NCBI GenBank assembly: GCA_023146115.1
Contig: JAGLCS010000105.1
Coordinates: forward strand, 1 to 36,480
Direction: 5' to 3'
Length of the DNA: 36,480 bases
DNA from: Abyssibacter sp.
GTDB taxonomy: Bacteria; Pseudomonadota; Gammaproteobacteria; Nevskiales; OUC007
Position 1 is the first letter of the stretch. Each line of letters starts with the position of its first letter. The position numbers and the translations under genes are program-made. Below are positions 24,898 to 33,549 of the stretch, piece after piece. The notes under the pieces are model-generated. The model saw only the letters and a list, made by a program, of their open reading frames with translations. It made no database searches and was not told the origin of the DNA.

Positions 24898-25460
24898 GAT
24901 CCCAGCGCGTCTTCGATCGCCCGGACCAGTTCGGGGTCAGCCGGTTTGATTGCGCTGGGAAAGCTGCGAATCACCTGTCCGTCACGGCCGATCAGGTATT
25001 TGTGAAAATTCCACTGCGGGTAACCGCGGTTGTCGGCGGCCAGCGCGACGTAGAGCGGATCATCCGTGCCTTCCGCCGTTGGCGTCTTTTCGAACATCGG
25101 AAAGCGCACGCCGTAGGTCAACCGGCAGAATGACGCCACCTCGGCCTCGGTGCCGGGCTCCTGTCCACCGAAATCATTGGACGGAAAACCGAGCACCGCG
25201 AAGCCCTGCTCCCTGTACTCATCGTAGAGCGATTCCAGTCCGTCGTACTGCGGCGTGTAACCGCATTTGCTGGCGGTGTTGACGACCAGCACGACCTGAT
25301 CGGCATAGGCCTCACAAAGGCGCACGGCCTCCTCACCCGCCAGGCGCCGCTTGCTGACATCCAGCGGTCCATCACAAGTGGCCTGCGCCCAGGTCGTTAC
25401 AGACAGCAGCGCTGCACCCAGCGCAAGTGTGTTCCATCGCTTCACGTTCGATTCCTTCAT
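24894..25460 (-). CDS. Exported glutathione peroxidase-family protein
   Basis: A 188-residue thiol peroxidase with an N-terminal signal-like segment (residues 1-28, WAQATCDG). The full catalytic tetrad is present: Cys66 (NTASKCGYTPQY), Gln100 (GFPSNDFGGQEPG), Trp150 and Asn151 (QWNFHKYLI). Cysteine replaces selenocysteine, as usual in bacteria. A second cysteine (FCRLTYGV, Cys112) could be the resolving cysteine in a thioredoxin-dependent cycle. The family reduces hydrogen and lipid peroxides. Export to the periplasm is notable and would need a periplasmic electron source, for which the divergent DsbD-like transporter is a candidate. It has ATGA/TTGA overlaps with both neighbours. Confidence 0.92.
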   Translation of the reverse strand: MKESNVKRWNTLALGAALLSVTTWAQATCDGPLDVSKRRLAGEEAVRLCEAYADQVVLVVNTASKCGYTPQYDGLESLYDEYREQGFAVLGFPSNDFGGQEPGTEAEVASFCRLTYGVRFPMFEKTPTAEGTDDPLYVALAADNRGYPQWNFHKYLIGRDGQVIRSFPSAIKPADPELVRAIEDALGS

Positions 25461-26050
25461 TGTGACCGGTAGCCGCGCTCGCCCACTTCCACATCAACGA
25501 CGCGGCCATTCTCGATCCAGGCGATCCGGAGCAATTGATCCGGTCCAAAGTTGTAGATCCATCGTTCTCGCACGACTTCCACCCGATGTCCCTTCAGGTG
25601 CGCGCCGTAGCCGCGGTAGTCACGCGGGCCGACCGGTCTGAGCACGCGAGCGATCTCGGTGTCGTCCGGCTGGCCGCATTGGACGATCAGACGAAACTTG
25701 GAGAGCCCCTCGACCACATCGAAGGATCCGCATCGGCCTTCGCCCGTCGACCGGAAGCCGTAACCGTCCTGATCGATATCGATCAGCGAGCCGCGCCGGA
25801 ACCGCAGCACGCGAATGAGCTGGCGCGGCCCGAAGTTGTAGTACCAGGTCTCGCTATCGGCGGCGACCGCATGACCGAGATAGTAGTGGCCGGCCGCATC
25901 CACCAGGTCCGGCTCACCGCAGAGCGAACGGACGCGCAAGCGGCTATCGCCCGTCTCGACGATCTGGCCATCACAGCGGAAAGCCGCCTCGGCCTCCGGC
26001 ATGACGAGCAGCGCAGCGGCTGCGAAAAATATCGCGATTATCGGTCTCAT
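25457..26050 (-). CDS. Exported DUF2845 protein with internal duplication
   Basis: A 197-residue protein with a signal peptide (residues 1-22, cleavage after AEA). It holds two copies of the DUF2845 unit. Copy one: FRCDGQIVETGDSRLRVRSL, CGEPD, ETWYYNFGPRQLIRVLRFRR, GSLIDI. Copy two: FDVVEGLSKFRLIVQCGQPD, ERWIYNFGPDQLLRIAWIEN, GRVVDV. Each has the C-G-x-P-D turn and the W-x-Y-N-F-G-P motif. The family function is unknown. It is the first gene of the operon that leads to glutathione peroxidase, and its start is only 55 bases from the divergent DsbD-like gene. Confidence 0.78.
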   Translation of the reverse strand: MRPIIAIFFAAAALLVMPEAEAAFRCDGQIVETGDSRLRVRSLCGEPDLVDAAGHYYLGHAVAADSETWYYNFGPRQLIRVLRFRRGSLIDIDQDGYGFRSTGEGRCGSFDVVEGLSKFRLIVQCGQPDDTEIARVLRPVGPRDYRGYGAHLKGHRVEVVRERWIYNFGPDQLLRIAWIENGRVVDVEVGERGYRSQ

Positions 26051-26062
26051 ACCCTGTGAGAC
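26044..26062. promoter_or_regulatory. Inverted repeat in a 55-base divergent spacer, candidate operator
   Basis: GTCTCA (26044-26049) and TGAGAC (26057-26062) are perfectly complementary with seven bases between. The site overlaps the start codon of the DUF2845 gene and lies inside the very short spacer towards the DsbD-like gene. It could serve as an operator for both operons or as a start-codon hairpin. This is inference. Confidence 0.3.
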
Positions 26063-26105
26063 AATCGTCCTCGGTCATCGTCGTCCATTCAGCCAGACCT
26101 CATCG

Positions 26106-28250
26106 ATGGAACAATCTTCCCGCTACGCTGCACGCCGCGCCGCCGGCCCGCAACGTCTGTCTGCCCTCGCCCATCGCGCAGTGGCCCTGCTGCTGGCCGC
26201 CTCGACTCTGTTGCCGCTGGGGCTACAGGCCGAACCGGTTCGCCGTGATCACATCAATGTCGAGCTGGTGGCGGCGATGGACGCAGCCGTGCCGGGCGAA
26301 CCGCTAACCGTAGCGCTACGCCTGGAGCCGGACGACCACTGGCATACCTACTGGCGCAACCCCGGCGACTCCGGTCTACCCACGCGCATGAGCTGGACCC
26401 TGCCGGAGGGCCTGCAGGCCGGCGATATTCTGTGGCCGTTCCCCGAGCGCCAGCCAATGGGGCCGCTGACGAACTTCGGATACTCGGGCGAGCATTTCCT
26501 GCTGACCGAAATCGACATCCCGGACACGCTAGAGGCCAGCACGCTACCGCTGGTGGTCGCCGCGAGCTGGCTGGTCTGCGATGACGTGTGCATACCCGGC
26601 TCAGCCGATCTGACACTGGAGCTGCCGGTCCGCGACGCCGCACAGCCTAGTCAGTGGGCGACTGCACTGGCGGCCACCCGCAAGCACATCGCCACCCCGC
26701 TGGTCGTGCCCGCGCAATACGCCGTTGACGGCGATCGTCTTCGCATCCAGCTACAGCCAGACGCACTGGGGGATACCGCCAACGCCGTTTATTTCCCGGC
26801 AACGCCCGAGCTGGCCAGCAACACCGACGAGCCGGTGTTCCAGCGCACTGACGATGTGCTGGAAATTTCAGTCGGCACCAGTGAATACCTGGGAGAACCG
26901 CCGACGCACACCGAGCATGTCGTCGTGCTCGACGACGAACGCGCCGTGCGCTTTCAGGCGCAGCTCATCGGTCCCGAAGCACTGGTTCCGGTGGAGGCCG
27001 CATCGGCTCCAGGTGGCAGCGGTTTCAGCCTGTGGCTGGCGATTCCGTTCGCGCTGCTGGGCGGCCTGATTCTGAACCTGATGCCCTGCGTGTTCCCGGT
27101 GCTGTCGATCAAGGCGGTGTCGGTGGCGCAGCAGTCGGGCAGCGAGGCCGCGCACCGGCGCGCCCATGCACTGTTCTACACCGGCGGCGTGGTCGGCGGG
27201 TTTGTACTGCTCGCGATCGGTCTTCTCGTATTGCGCGAGGCCGGTGAACGCATCGGCTGGGGCTTTCAACTGCAGTCGCCGGTGTTTGTCGCGATCCTGG
27301 CCTGGGTGATGTTCATCCTCGGGCTGAGCCTGGCCGGCGCCTTCGAGGTCGGAACACGCCTGATGGGCATTGGTGATTCGCTGACGCATCAAGGGGGCAA
27401 CCGCGGCGCGCTGATCACCGGCCTGCTCGCCTGCCTGGTTGCCACCCCCTGCACCGCGCCGTTCATGGGGCCGGCGATGGGTTTTGCGATTACCCAGCCC
27501 GCCGTGATTGCGCTCACCGTGTTCGCCGCGCTGGGCCTGGGCATGGCGCTGCCGTTTCTGCTAATCGGCTTCGTGCCGGCGGCGGCGCGGCTGCTGCCAC
27601 GACCCGGCGCCTGGATGCTGACCTTCAAGCAGCTCATGGCCTTTCCGATGTACCTGACGGCCGTGTGGCTGATCTGGGTGCTGGGCCGGCAAACCGGCGT
27701 CAACGGCATGGCCATCGGCCTGACCGGCATCGTGCTGCTGGCCTTTGCCGTGTGGCTCTGGGGCCGCCGCCCGGCATCCGGTCCGCAGCGCGTCGTGCTG
27801 GCCGCCATGGCCTGGGCCGCGGTGCTGCTGGCGGGCGTGCTACTGGCCTCGCCACTGCTCCGCAGCGCACCGGCGCAAGCCGTCGAAACCACCTCGGCCC
27901 ATGGGGGCGACTGGGGCGACTACGCGCCGGACCGCGTGGCGGCATTGCAAGCGAACGGCCAGGCCGTGTTTGTGAATCTCACCGCGGACTGGTGCGTCAC
28001 CTGCCACGTGAACGAACGCGTGGCGCTGAACACGGGCGAGGTGATCGCGGCAATGGAACGCGCCGGCGTCACCAGACTCAAAGGAGACTGGACCAATCGT
28101 GATCCGGTGATCACGACGGTGCTAGAACGCCATGACCGGACCGGCGTGCCGCTTTATCTGCTGTATCCCGGCACGGCCGGCGCGGCGCCTCAGGTCCTTC
28201 CGCAATTGTTGACACCGCAGCGGGTGATTGCTGCGATTGACGCACTCTGA
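26106..28250 (+). CDS. DsbD/ScsB-like thiol:disulfide interchange protein
   Basis: A 714-residue membrane protein that carries electrons from cytoplasmic thioredoxin to periplasmic partners. An N-terminal signal/anchor (about 20-42) is followed by a DsbD-alpha/ScsB-like periplasmic domain (43-300) with Cys158 and Cys162 (LVCDDVCIPGSADL). The transmembrane core (about 305-585) has the two hallmark cysteines in LNLMPCVFPVLS (Cys328) and LVATPCTAPFMGPAMGF (Cys449). The C-terminal thioredoxin-like domain has the active site ADWCVTCHVNE (Cys630, Cys633). ATG 26106 was chosen; the frame is open to 26001, inside the divergent gene. The longer N-terminal domain is like ScsB rather than E. coli DsbD. 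The next gene, a redoxin, is a likely partner. Confidence 0.93.
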   Translation: MEQSSRYAARRAAGPQRLSALAHRAVALLLAASTLLPLGLQAEPVRRDHINVELVAAMDAAVPGEPLTVALRLEPDDHWHTYWRNPGDSGLPTRMSWTLPEGLQAGDILWPFPERQPMGPLTNFGYSGEHFLLTEIDIPDTLEASTLPLVVAASWLVCDDVCIPGSADLTLELPVRDAAQPSQWATALAATRKHIATPLVVPAQYAVDGDRLRIQLQPDALGDTANAVYFPATPELASNTDEPVFQRTDDVLEISVGTSEYLGEPPTHTEHVVVLDDERAVRFQAQLIGPEALVPVEAASAPGGSGFSLWLAIPFALLGGLILNLMPCVFPVLSIKAVSVAQQSGSEAAHRRAHALFYTGGVVGGFVLLAIGLLVLREAGERIGWGFQLQSPVFVAILAWVMFILGLSLAGAFEVGTRLMGIGDSLTHQGGNRGALITGLLACLVATPCTAPFMGPAMGFAITQPAVIALTVFAALGLGMALPFLLIGFVPAAARLLPRPGAWMLTFKQLMAFPMYLTAVWLIWVLGRQTGVNGMAIGLTGIVLLAFAVWLWGRRPASGPQRVVLAAMAWAAVLLAGVLLASPLLRSAPAQAVETTSAHGGDWGDYAPDRVAALQANGQAVFVNLTADWCVTCHVNERVALNTGEVIAAMERAGVTRLKGDWTNRDPVITTVLERHDRTGVPLYLLYPGTAGAAPQVLPQLLTPQRVIAAIDAL

Positions 28251-28276
28251 CCCCGTTTTGCCCAGGAGGCTCGACC

Positions 28277-28882
28277 ATGCGCAAGCTGCTTGCTCCGATC
28301 GCCCTGCTCGCCCTGTCTGTCGGTACCGTGGCCCAGGCCAAGGTCGCACCCGGCAATCCCGCTCCTGACTTCACGCTGCCCAGCGCGTCAGGAGAGACCA
28401 TTTCGCTCAGCGATTTCAGCGGCAAGACCGTGATTCTCGAATGGACCAACCACGGCTGTCCGTTCGTCCAGAAGCACTACGACAGCGGCAACATGCAGTC
28501 GCTGCAAACGCAATACACCGGTGACGAGGTGGTCTGGTTGTCGATCATTTCGTCAGCGCCCGGCAAGCAAGGCCATGTGACGCCGGACAAGGCCCTGGCG
28601 CTCACGACATCCCGCGAAGCGGCACCCACGCATGTGCTGCTGGATGAAGACGGCACGGTGGGCAAAATGTACGGCGCCAAGACCACGCCGCATATGTACG
28701 TGATTGATGAGGAAGGCACGATGCTGTCCTACATGGGCGCCATCGATTCCGTCCCCAGCGCCGACAAGGCCGATATCGACATGGCGACCAATTACGTGAA
28801 AACGTCCATGGCCGCGCTGGCTCAGGGAGAGCTGCCAGACCCGGCGTCAACGCGCCCCTACGGCTGCTCGGTCAAGTACTGA
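28277..28882 (+). CDS. Exported redoxin (AhpC/TSA-type thioredoxin-fold protein)
   Basis: A 201-residue protein with a signal peptide (residues 1-21) and AGGAGG seven bases before ATG 28277. The thioredoxin fold is shown by APDFTLPSASGETISLSDF, VILEWTNHGCPFVQKHY with peroxidatic-type Cys61, HVLLDEDGTVGKMYGAKTTP (cis-Pro) and MYVIDEEGTMLSYMG. The site is C-P-F-V, not C-x-x-C, so it depends on another thiol for reduction. Cys197 in the C-terminal YGCSVKY may be the resolving cysteine. It follows the DsbD-like gene by 26 bases, so it is probably reduced by it. Peroxide reduction or thiol repair in the periplasm is inferred. Confidence 0.88.
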   Translation: MRKLLAPIALLALSVGTVAQAKVAPGNPAPDFTLPSASGETISLSDFSGKTVILEWTNHGCPFVQKHYDSGNMQSLQTQYTGDEVVWLSIISSAPGKQGHVTPDKALALTTSREAAPTHVLLDEDGTVGKMYGAKTTPHMYVIDEEGTMLSYMGAIDSVPSADKADIDMATNYVKTSMAALAQGELPDPASTRPYGCSVKY

Positions 28883-28892
28883 CGATTGCAAA

Positions 28893-28927
28893 CAACCGGC
28901 AAGGCGCTGCGCGCGTCTTGCCGGTTG
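28893..28927. terminator. Bidirectional hairpin between convergent operons
   Basis: CAACCGGCAAG (28893-28903) and CTTGCCGGTTG (28917-28927) form a perfect 11-base-pair stem with a 13-base loop. It sits between the redoxin stop and the mgtC-like stop. Read on the minus strand it is followed by TTTGCAATC; on the plus strand by CTCTGTCACTTCTT. It is likely a shared transcription terminator. Confidence 0.65.
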
Positions 28928-28932
28928 CTCTG

Positions 28933-29388
28933 TCACTTCTTCCGCGGGCCGACTCCACCCAGCACATGTAGCGTGAACAGCGTGAGCAAGGTGACGCTCA
29001 GCGCGACAATCCACGCCTCGACCGCGACGATGACACCGACACCGGCCACCATCAGCAACGAGGCCGCGGTGGTCAGGCCGCGCACCCGATCCTGGCCCGA
29101 CACGAAAATCGTGCCCGCGCCGAGAAACGACACGCCGGCGACAATGGCCTCGACCACGCGAATCGGGTCCGTACGCATCGCGTTACCGGCATCTGCGCCG
29201 AAGCGGTCAATCAGCAAATCGGCCGACCCCACCAGCAGGGCGGCGGCGCCACCCACCAGCATATGGGTGCGAAAACCGGCCGCCTTGCCATCGGTCTCAC
29301 GCTCAAAACCGATGATGCCGGCCAAGGCCATGGCGACAGCCACCTTGCCGACCAGTATCGCTTCTGGAATCACAACGTCTTGAATCAC
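28933..29388 (-). CDS. MgtC/SapB-family membrane protein
   Basis: A 151-residue membrane protein with about four or five hydrophobic segments and the MgtC core: GIIGFERETDGKAAGFRTHM, LVGGAAALLVGSADLL, GVSFLGAGTIF and RVRGLTTAASLL. MgtC proteins are tied to magnesium limitation and intracellular survival, and in Salmonella MgtC inhibits the ATP synthase. This is the short form without the C-terminal ACT-like domain. It starts at GTG 29388 in a GTGA overlap with the preceding gene; a second GTG five codons later (29373) is possible. It is the last gene of the NfeD/slipin operon. Confidence 0.9.
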   Translation of the reverse strand: MIQDVVIPEAILVGKVAVAMALAGIIGFERETDGKAAGFRTHMLVGGAAALLVGSADLLIDRFGADAGNAMRTDPIRVVEAIVAGVSFLGAGTIFVSGQDRVRGLTTAASLLMVAGVGVIVAVEAWIVALSVTLLTLFTLHVLGGVGPRKK

Positions 29389-29879
29389 AACGTCGGAACC
29401 TCCTTGCTCCGGCCATTCAGATAATTTTCGAGCGCCTGCAGTTGGCCGAGGTGCGGCTCAACGCCGGCCCAGTCCTTTCGTGACGGAGGGGCCTTGGTCG
29501 CGTTCTGCAATTCGATCAACTCCGATTCGAATTCGCCTTGCTCGATCATCCCGGCGGCACGCATGTCCTTGAGACGCTGAATCTGCTGCCGCTGCTCGCT
29601 GTCGTCCACGGCGCCCTGGGTGAGCGCAGCCCGCGCCTCGGCGATACGAGCCCCGTGCGCCTGGAACTGCGCGGCGCTGTCATAGCCAGCGGCGGCGAGA
29701 CGGTCAGCCTTGTGCTTCGACTGCGTGGCCTGCGCGGAGTTCTCGGCCGCAAGCTGGTGCAAGGCCAGACGGGTTTGCATCCAGCGCTGGACATCCGCTT
29801 CGCTCAGCCCGCCGGCCACGGCGGCCAGCGCCAGGCCCGGCATCACCAGCGCAATCCAAAGCCACTGCCGCCGCCGCAT
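29385..29879 (-). CDS. Exported helical protein of unknown function
   Basis: A 164-residue protein with a signal peptide (residues 1-20, cleavage after LALA) and an almost wholly helical mature part rich in Ala, Gln and Glu (SEADVQRWMQTRLALHQLAA, KHKADRLAAAGYDSAAQFQA, QRQQIQRLKDMRAAGMIEQG). Coiled-coil or helical-bundle structure is likely. MRAAGMIEQGEFESELIEL resembles a short SHOCT-like helix pair, but this is weak. No family was recognised. It lies 4 bases after the slipin gene and overlaps the MgtC gene, so it belongs to the membrane-quality operon. Confidence 0.65.
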   Translation of the reverse strand: MRRRQWLWIALVMPGLALAAVAGGLSEADVQRWMQTRLALHQLAAENSAQATQSKHKADRLAAAGYDSAAQFQAHGARIAEARAALTQGAVDDSEQRQQIQRLKDMRAAGMIEQGEFESELIELQNATKAPPSRKDWAGVEPHLGQLQALENYLNGRSKEVPTL

Positions 29880-29883
29880 CGGA

Positions 29884-30651
29884 TCAGCCCTTGTCGGCTT
29901 CGAGTTTGGCCATCAGCGGTTTGATCAGGTCCATCGGCAGCGGGAAGATGATGGTCGAGTTCTGGCCGCTGCTGCCGGTGCTGACGTCGAGCAGGGTTTG
30001 CAGATACCGCAGCTGCATGGCCTGCGGCTGGGCCGATAGGGCCTTGGCGGCCTCGGTGAGCTTCTCGGCAGCCTGCTGTTCGCCCTGGGCATGGATCACC
30101 TTGGCGCGCCGCGAGCGTTCGGCCTCGGCCTGGCGGGCAATCGCGCGGATCATCGATTCGTCCAGATCGACATGCTTGATCTCCACATTGGAGACCTTGA
30201 TGCCCCAGGCGTCGGTGTGGCGATCGAGAATGGTCTGGATGTCCTGGTTCAGCTTGTCGCGCTCGGTGAGCATGTCGTCCAGCTCATGCTGGCCCAGCAC
30301 CGAGCGCAGCGTGGTCTGGGCGAGCTGGCTGGTCGCTGCGTAGTACTGCTCCACCTGCAACGTCGCCTTGCCGGCGTCGACCACACGGAAGTAGACCACC
30401 GCGTTCACCTTCACCGAGACATTGTCACGGGAAATGACATCCTGGGTCGGCACGTCCATGACGATGACGCGCATGTCGACCTTCATCATTTTCTGCAGAA
30501 AGGGAATGACCAGTATCAGCCCCGGCCCCTTGGTTCCGGTATAGCGACCCAGGGTGAAGATGACGCCGCGCTCGTACTCGTTGAGGATCTTGATCGACGA
30601 AACGATCAGACCGACAACGGCCGCGACGATGATGGAAATCAGTGGTGTCAT
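29884..30651 (-). CDS. Slipin (stomatin/SPFH-family membrane protein)
   Basis: A 255-residue SPFH-domain protein. One N-terminal membrane segment (about 3-20) precedes the SPFH domain (about 22-180) with [15 protein letters not shown]-type sequence (here [20 protein letters not shown]), [20 protein letters not shown] and [21 protein letters not shown] helical tail follows ([20 protein letters not shown]). Slipins oligomerise into membrane microdomains and pair with NfeD proteases, as here. ATG 30651 was chosen because GGAGG lies six bases upstream; a TTG two codons earlier is less likely. It follows the NfeD gene by 32 bases. Confidence 0.94.
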   Translation of the reverse strand: MTPLISIIVAAVVGLIVSSIKILNEYERGVIFTLGRYTGTKGPGLILVIPFLQKMMKVDMRVIVMDVPTQDVISRDNVSVKVNAVVYFRVVDAGKATLQVEQYYAATSQLAQTTLRSVLGQHELDDMLTERDKLNQDIQTILDRHTDAWGIKVSNVEIKHVDLDESMIRAIARQAEAERSRRAKVIHAQGEQQAAEKLTEAAKALSAQPQAMQLRYLQTLLDVSTGSSGQNSTIIFPLPMDLIKPLMAKLEADKG

Positions 30652-30683
30652 GTGCAACCTCCGTCGTTGTTCGTGCCAACCGG

Positions 30684-32081
30684 CTAGTCGGCGCGTTGTA
30701 TCGGCTCGACCTGCAACTCCAGACCCTCACGGCCCGTGACGCGAAACCGCTCGCCGGCCTCCAGTGCCCGCGCAGGACGAATCTTCCAGGTTTCTCCGGC
30801 GACGACCGACCAGCCAGCCTCACCGGCGGCCAGCGGCGTGTCGGCATAACCGGTTTCTCCATTCAGGGCTTCGGAGGCCGTGGACACCGGCGCCCTGCGC
30901 GATCGCATGAGCATCCACATGCTGAGCCCCATGCCGGCGCAGCCCACCAGGGCAACCCCGCCGATCACGCCGAGGTTGACGCCGTAGCCCGGCACGTCGG
31001 CGTCCATCAGCATGATGGAACCGAACACGAACGCGGCGACACCGCCCAGCCCGAGCGCACCGAAACTGGGCGCGAAGGCTTCAGCGACCATTAGCGCGAC
31101 GCCCAGCGCCATAAGCGCGAGCCCGGCGTAGTTGATCGGCAAGGCCTGGAAGGCGAACAGGGCCAGCAGCAGCGAGATCGCACCGACCACGCCAGGCACG
31201 ATGGCGCCGGGACTATAGCCCTCCAGCAGCAGGCCGTAGATGCCGATCATCATCAGGATGTAGGCCACGGTGGGATTGGTAATGATCGACAGCAGTTCGA
31301 TGCGCCAGTCCGGCTCGACGCGCTCCACGGTTAGCGCTGCCGTATCCAGCGTGATCTGCCCGCCGGACACCTGCACGCTCTGACCGTCGATCTGAACCAG
31401 CAGATCGGCGACATCGGTGGCGATCAGATCCACCACGTTCTGCGCTTTCGCGGCATCTGCCGACAGGCTGACGCCTTCCCGAACCGCGCGCTCGGCCCAG
31501 TCGGCGTTCCGGCCGCGGCGTTCGGCAAGGCCACGGATATAGGCCACGGCATCGTTCACTGCCTTGCGCCGGGAGGCCGTGCCGGCGTCAGCGGGACTGT
31601 CGGCTCCGGCGTCGTCCGCCTCGGCGTCTTCGCCCTCGTCATCGTCATCGTCCGGCGAAGACTTCGGCTCAGGAGAACCGCCGGGCGAGCCGCCGACGGG
31701 AATGGGCGTCGCCGCTCCAAGATTGGTGGCCGGCGCCATCGCCGCGATGTGACTGGCATACAGAATGTAGGTGCCGGCGCTGGCGGCCCGTGAACCGGAC
31801 GGCGATACGTAGGTCACGACGGGAATCGGGCTGCCGAGAATGCGCTTGATGATGTCGCGCATGGCGCTGTCCAGCCCGCCGGGCGTGTCCAGCTCAAGAA
31901 TCAACAGGCTTGCGCCGTCAGCAATCGCCGCATCCAGCGACGACTCAAAATACGCGGCGGTAGCCGGGCTAATCGCGCCATCCAGGGACACGAGCACGGC
32001 CTGACCGGAGGCGTCGGCCCGGCTATCGGGGGCGGCGAGCAGCGCGCTCAAACCGACCAGCAGTAGAGCAATCCATTGCAT
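30684..32081 (-). CDS. Long-form NfeD: ClpP-like membrane serine protease
   Basis: A 465-residue membrane protein of the NfeD1b type. Signal peptide at residues 1-22. The ClpP-like protease domain (about 25-240) has [12 protein letters not shown], catalytic Ser101 ([13 protein letters not shown]) and the likely general-base Lys173 ([18 protein letters not shown]), as in the Ser-Lys dyad described for archaeal PH1510. Between Ser and Lys lies an acidic, low-complexity stretch (about 131-168, with [19 protein letters not shown]). About four or five membrane segments follow (about 265-400), then a C-terminal OB-fold domain (about 405-465). The archaeal relative cleaves the stomatin C-terminus; the adjacent slipin gene is the expected partner. 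Confidence 0.93.
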   Translation of the reverse strand: MQWIALLLVGLSALLAAPDSRADASGQAVLVSLDGAISPATAAYFESSLDAAIADGASLLILELDTPGGLDSAMRDIIKRILGSPIPVVTYVSPSGSRAASAGTYILYASHIAAMAPATNLGAATPIPVGGSPGGSPEPKSSPDDDDDEGEDAEADDAGADSPADAGTASRRKAVNDAVAYIRGLAERRGRNADWAERAVREGVSLSADAAKAQNVVDLIATDVADLLVQIDGQSVQVSGGQITLDTAALTVERVEPDWRIELLSIITNPTVAYILMMIGIYGLLLEGYSPGAIVPGVVGAISLLLALFAFQALPINYAGLALMALGVALMVAEAFAPSFGALGLGGVAAFVFGSIMLMDADVPGYGVNLGVIGGVALVGCAGMGLSMWMLMRSRRAPVSTASEALNGETGYADTPLAAGEAGWSVVAGETWKIRPARALEAGERFRVTGREGLELQVEPIQRAD

Positions 32082-32188
32082 GTGGCGAGCCTACCACCAC
32101 TGCTCGGTCAACGCCGTTACCGCAGCGGTCGTTAACACCTGCCGGGCATCGGTGACCGGACGGATGACAAGCGCCGGGGCTTCTGCCA

Positions 32189-32875
32189 ATGTCTGGGTTC
32201 CCTACGCTTGATCCGGTGCTACCGCGCGTGAGCGTGACCTATTCAATCGGCGAAGAAGTCGCCAACACCGTGACCCATGGTCTGGGCGCCGTGCTGGGCA
32301 TTGTCGGCCTGGCGGTGCTCGTCGCGTATGCCGCGCCCACCGGGGATATCAAGCTCATCGTCGGCTGCAGCGTGTTCGGCGCCACGTTGATCATCACCTA
32401 CGCGGCATCGGCGCTTTACCACGGCATTCCGATCGAGACGGCCAAGCCGGTGCTCAAAGCCATCGATCACGCTGCGATCTATCTGCTGATCGCGGGGACG
32501 TACACACCCTTCACCTTGTCCGTGCTGGCGCCCCCCTGGGGTTGGAGCCTGTTCAGCGTGGTCTGGGGCCTCGCCGTGGTCGGGGTGATCTTCAAGGTCT
32601 TCACCGCCGGGCGCTACGAATGGTTTTCGGTCGCGCTTTACCTGGGTATGGGCTGGGTCGCGATTGTCGCCACCAAGCCGATTATCGAACTCTTCCCGAC
32701 CGGTGGCATTCTGCTCGTGTTCGGAGGCGGCATCGCCTACACGCTGGGCGTGGTGTTCTATCTGTGGCGTTCGCTCCGGTACCACCACGCAATCTGGCAT
32801 GTGTTCGTGATCGCCGGCAGCCTGCTGCATTATTTCGCCGTGCTGCTGTACGTCATCCCATTTGTTGACAGCTAA
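32189..32875 (+). CDS. Hemolysin III-family membrane protein (TrhA/YqfA)
   Basis: A 228-residue seven-helix membrane protein of the HlyIII/PAQR-like superfamily. Conserved features are EEVANTVTHGLGAVLG, SALYHGIP, KAIDHAAIYLLIAGTYTPF and YHHAIWHVFVIAGSLLHYF, with the His residues that bind a zinc ion in PAQR proteins. The name hemolysin is historical; in bacteria the family has been linked to membrane-lipid homeostasis. ATG 32189 was chosen; an internal GTG (32216) is an alternative. The spacer 32082-32188 to the divergent NfeD gene contains a short dyad, ACCGC-A-GCGGT (32119-32129), with no other clear signal. Confidence 0.92.
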   Translation: MSGFPTLDPVLPRVSVTYSIGEEVANTVTHGLGAVLGIVGLAVLVAYAAPTGDIKLIVGCSVFGATLIITYAASALYHGIPIETAKPVLKAIDHAAIYLLIAGTYTPFTLSVLAPPWGWSLFSVVWGLAVVGVIFKVFTAGRYEWFSVALYLGMGWVAIVATKPIIELFPTGGILLVFGGGIAYTLGVVFYLWRSLRYHHAIWHVFVIAGSLLHYFAVLLYVIPFVDS

Positions 32876-32914
32876 AACGAATCCACCCGTGGCGGTGCAG
32901 CGAATAGTCTGACG

Positions 32915-33526
32915 ATGAGCAAGCCGCCACCCAGCCCCGCCGAACACTCGCCACGTACGCCGCGGGCGTTACGTCAGAAGATTGCGCAGCGGGCGCCGGA
33001 GTTGGAACGCCGCGCCTACGCACGGTTTGCCCGACGTAGCCGATGGGGCTTCGAAGTCACACGCGTGCTGCCGATTCTGCTCGGCACCTCGATTGGCCTA
33101 TGGGCCTTTGCCCCGCTGGACACCATGCGGCTATTGACCCCGTATGTGGGCGCCGCAGCCCTGATCTGCGCCGGGCTCTACCTCTTTCGCGTGCTGGCCC
33201 GCATCGGACATTTTTCCAACGAACATCTGGCGCGGCTACCCGAACCCAATCGGCCATCGCTGATCCGGCTGAAACGCTCGCTGTACAAGATGGCGAGCGT
33301 CCTGATCGGCACGCTGATCATGGCGGGTTGCTACTTCGTTCTATCCGCCATGGTGCTGTCCGAGCCTCGCGGCGCCAGCGAACCAGGTTTGCTGTGGACA
33401 CTGCCGATCGGCGGGTTGGTCCTGTCGATTTTCTTCGGTGAGGCCGTGACCCGACTGATCGAGGTCGTCGAGGAAACCATGGAGCAGATCGCTGCGTCGA
33501 CACCACCGGCCTCCCCCGAAGACTGA
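32915..33526 (+). CDS. Membrane protein of unknown function
   Basis: A 203-residue protein. A basic, proline-rich N-terminus (residues 1-45) is followed by two hydrophobic segments (about 49-67 and 76-92), a basic loop (RLPEPNRPSLIRLKRSLYKM), and two more segments (about 127-148 and 160-178). The C-terminal helix is acidic (RLIEVVEETMEQIAAS). No family was recognised. It lies 39 bases after the HlyIII gene and 23 bases before the ParA-like ATPase gene, so the three may share a transcript. A link to the ATPase (as a membrane anchor or partner) is speculation from position. Confidence 0.65.
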   Translation: MSKPPPSPAEHSPRTPRALRQKIAQRAPELERRAYARFARRSRWGFEVTRVLPILLGTSIGLWAFAPLDTMRLLTPYVGAAALICAGLYLFRVLARIGHFSNEHLARLPEPNRPSLIRLKRSLYKMASVLIGTLIMAGCYFVLSAMVLSEPRGASEPGLLWTLPIGGLVLSIFFGEAVTRLIEVVEETMEQIAASTPPASPED

Positions 33527-33549
33527 GTTCGCTGCGTAGAATGCGCGCC

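Noticed and set aside
24246-25133. 295-codon plus-strand open frame
   Set aside because: Antisense to the split-barrel and glutathione peroxidase genes; it is Arg/Pro-rich and has no domain.
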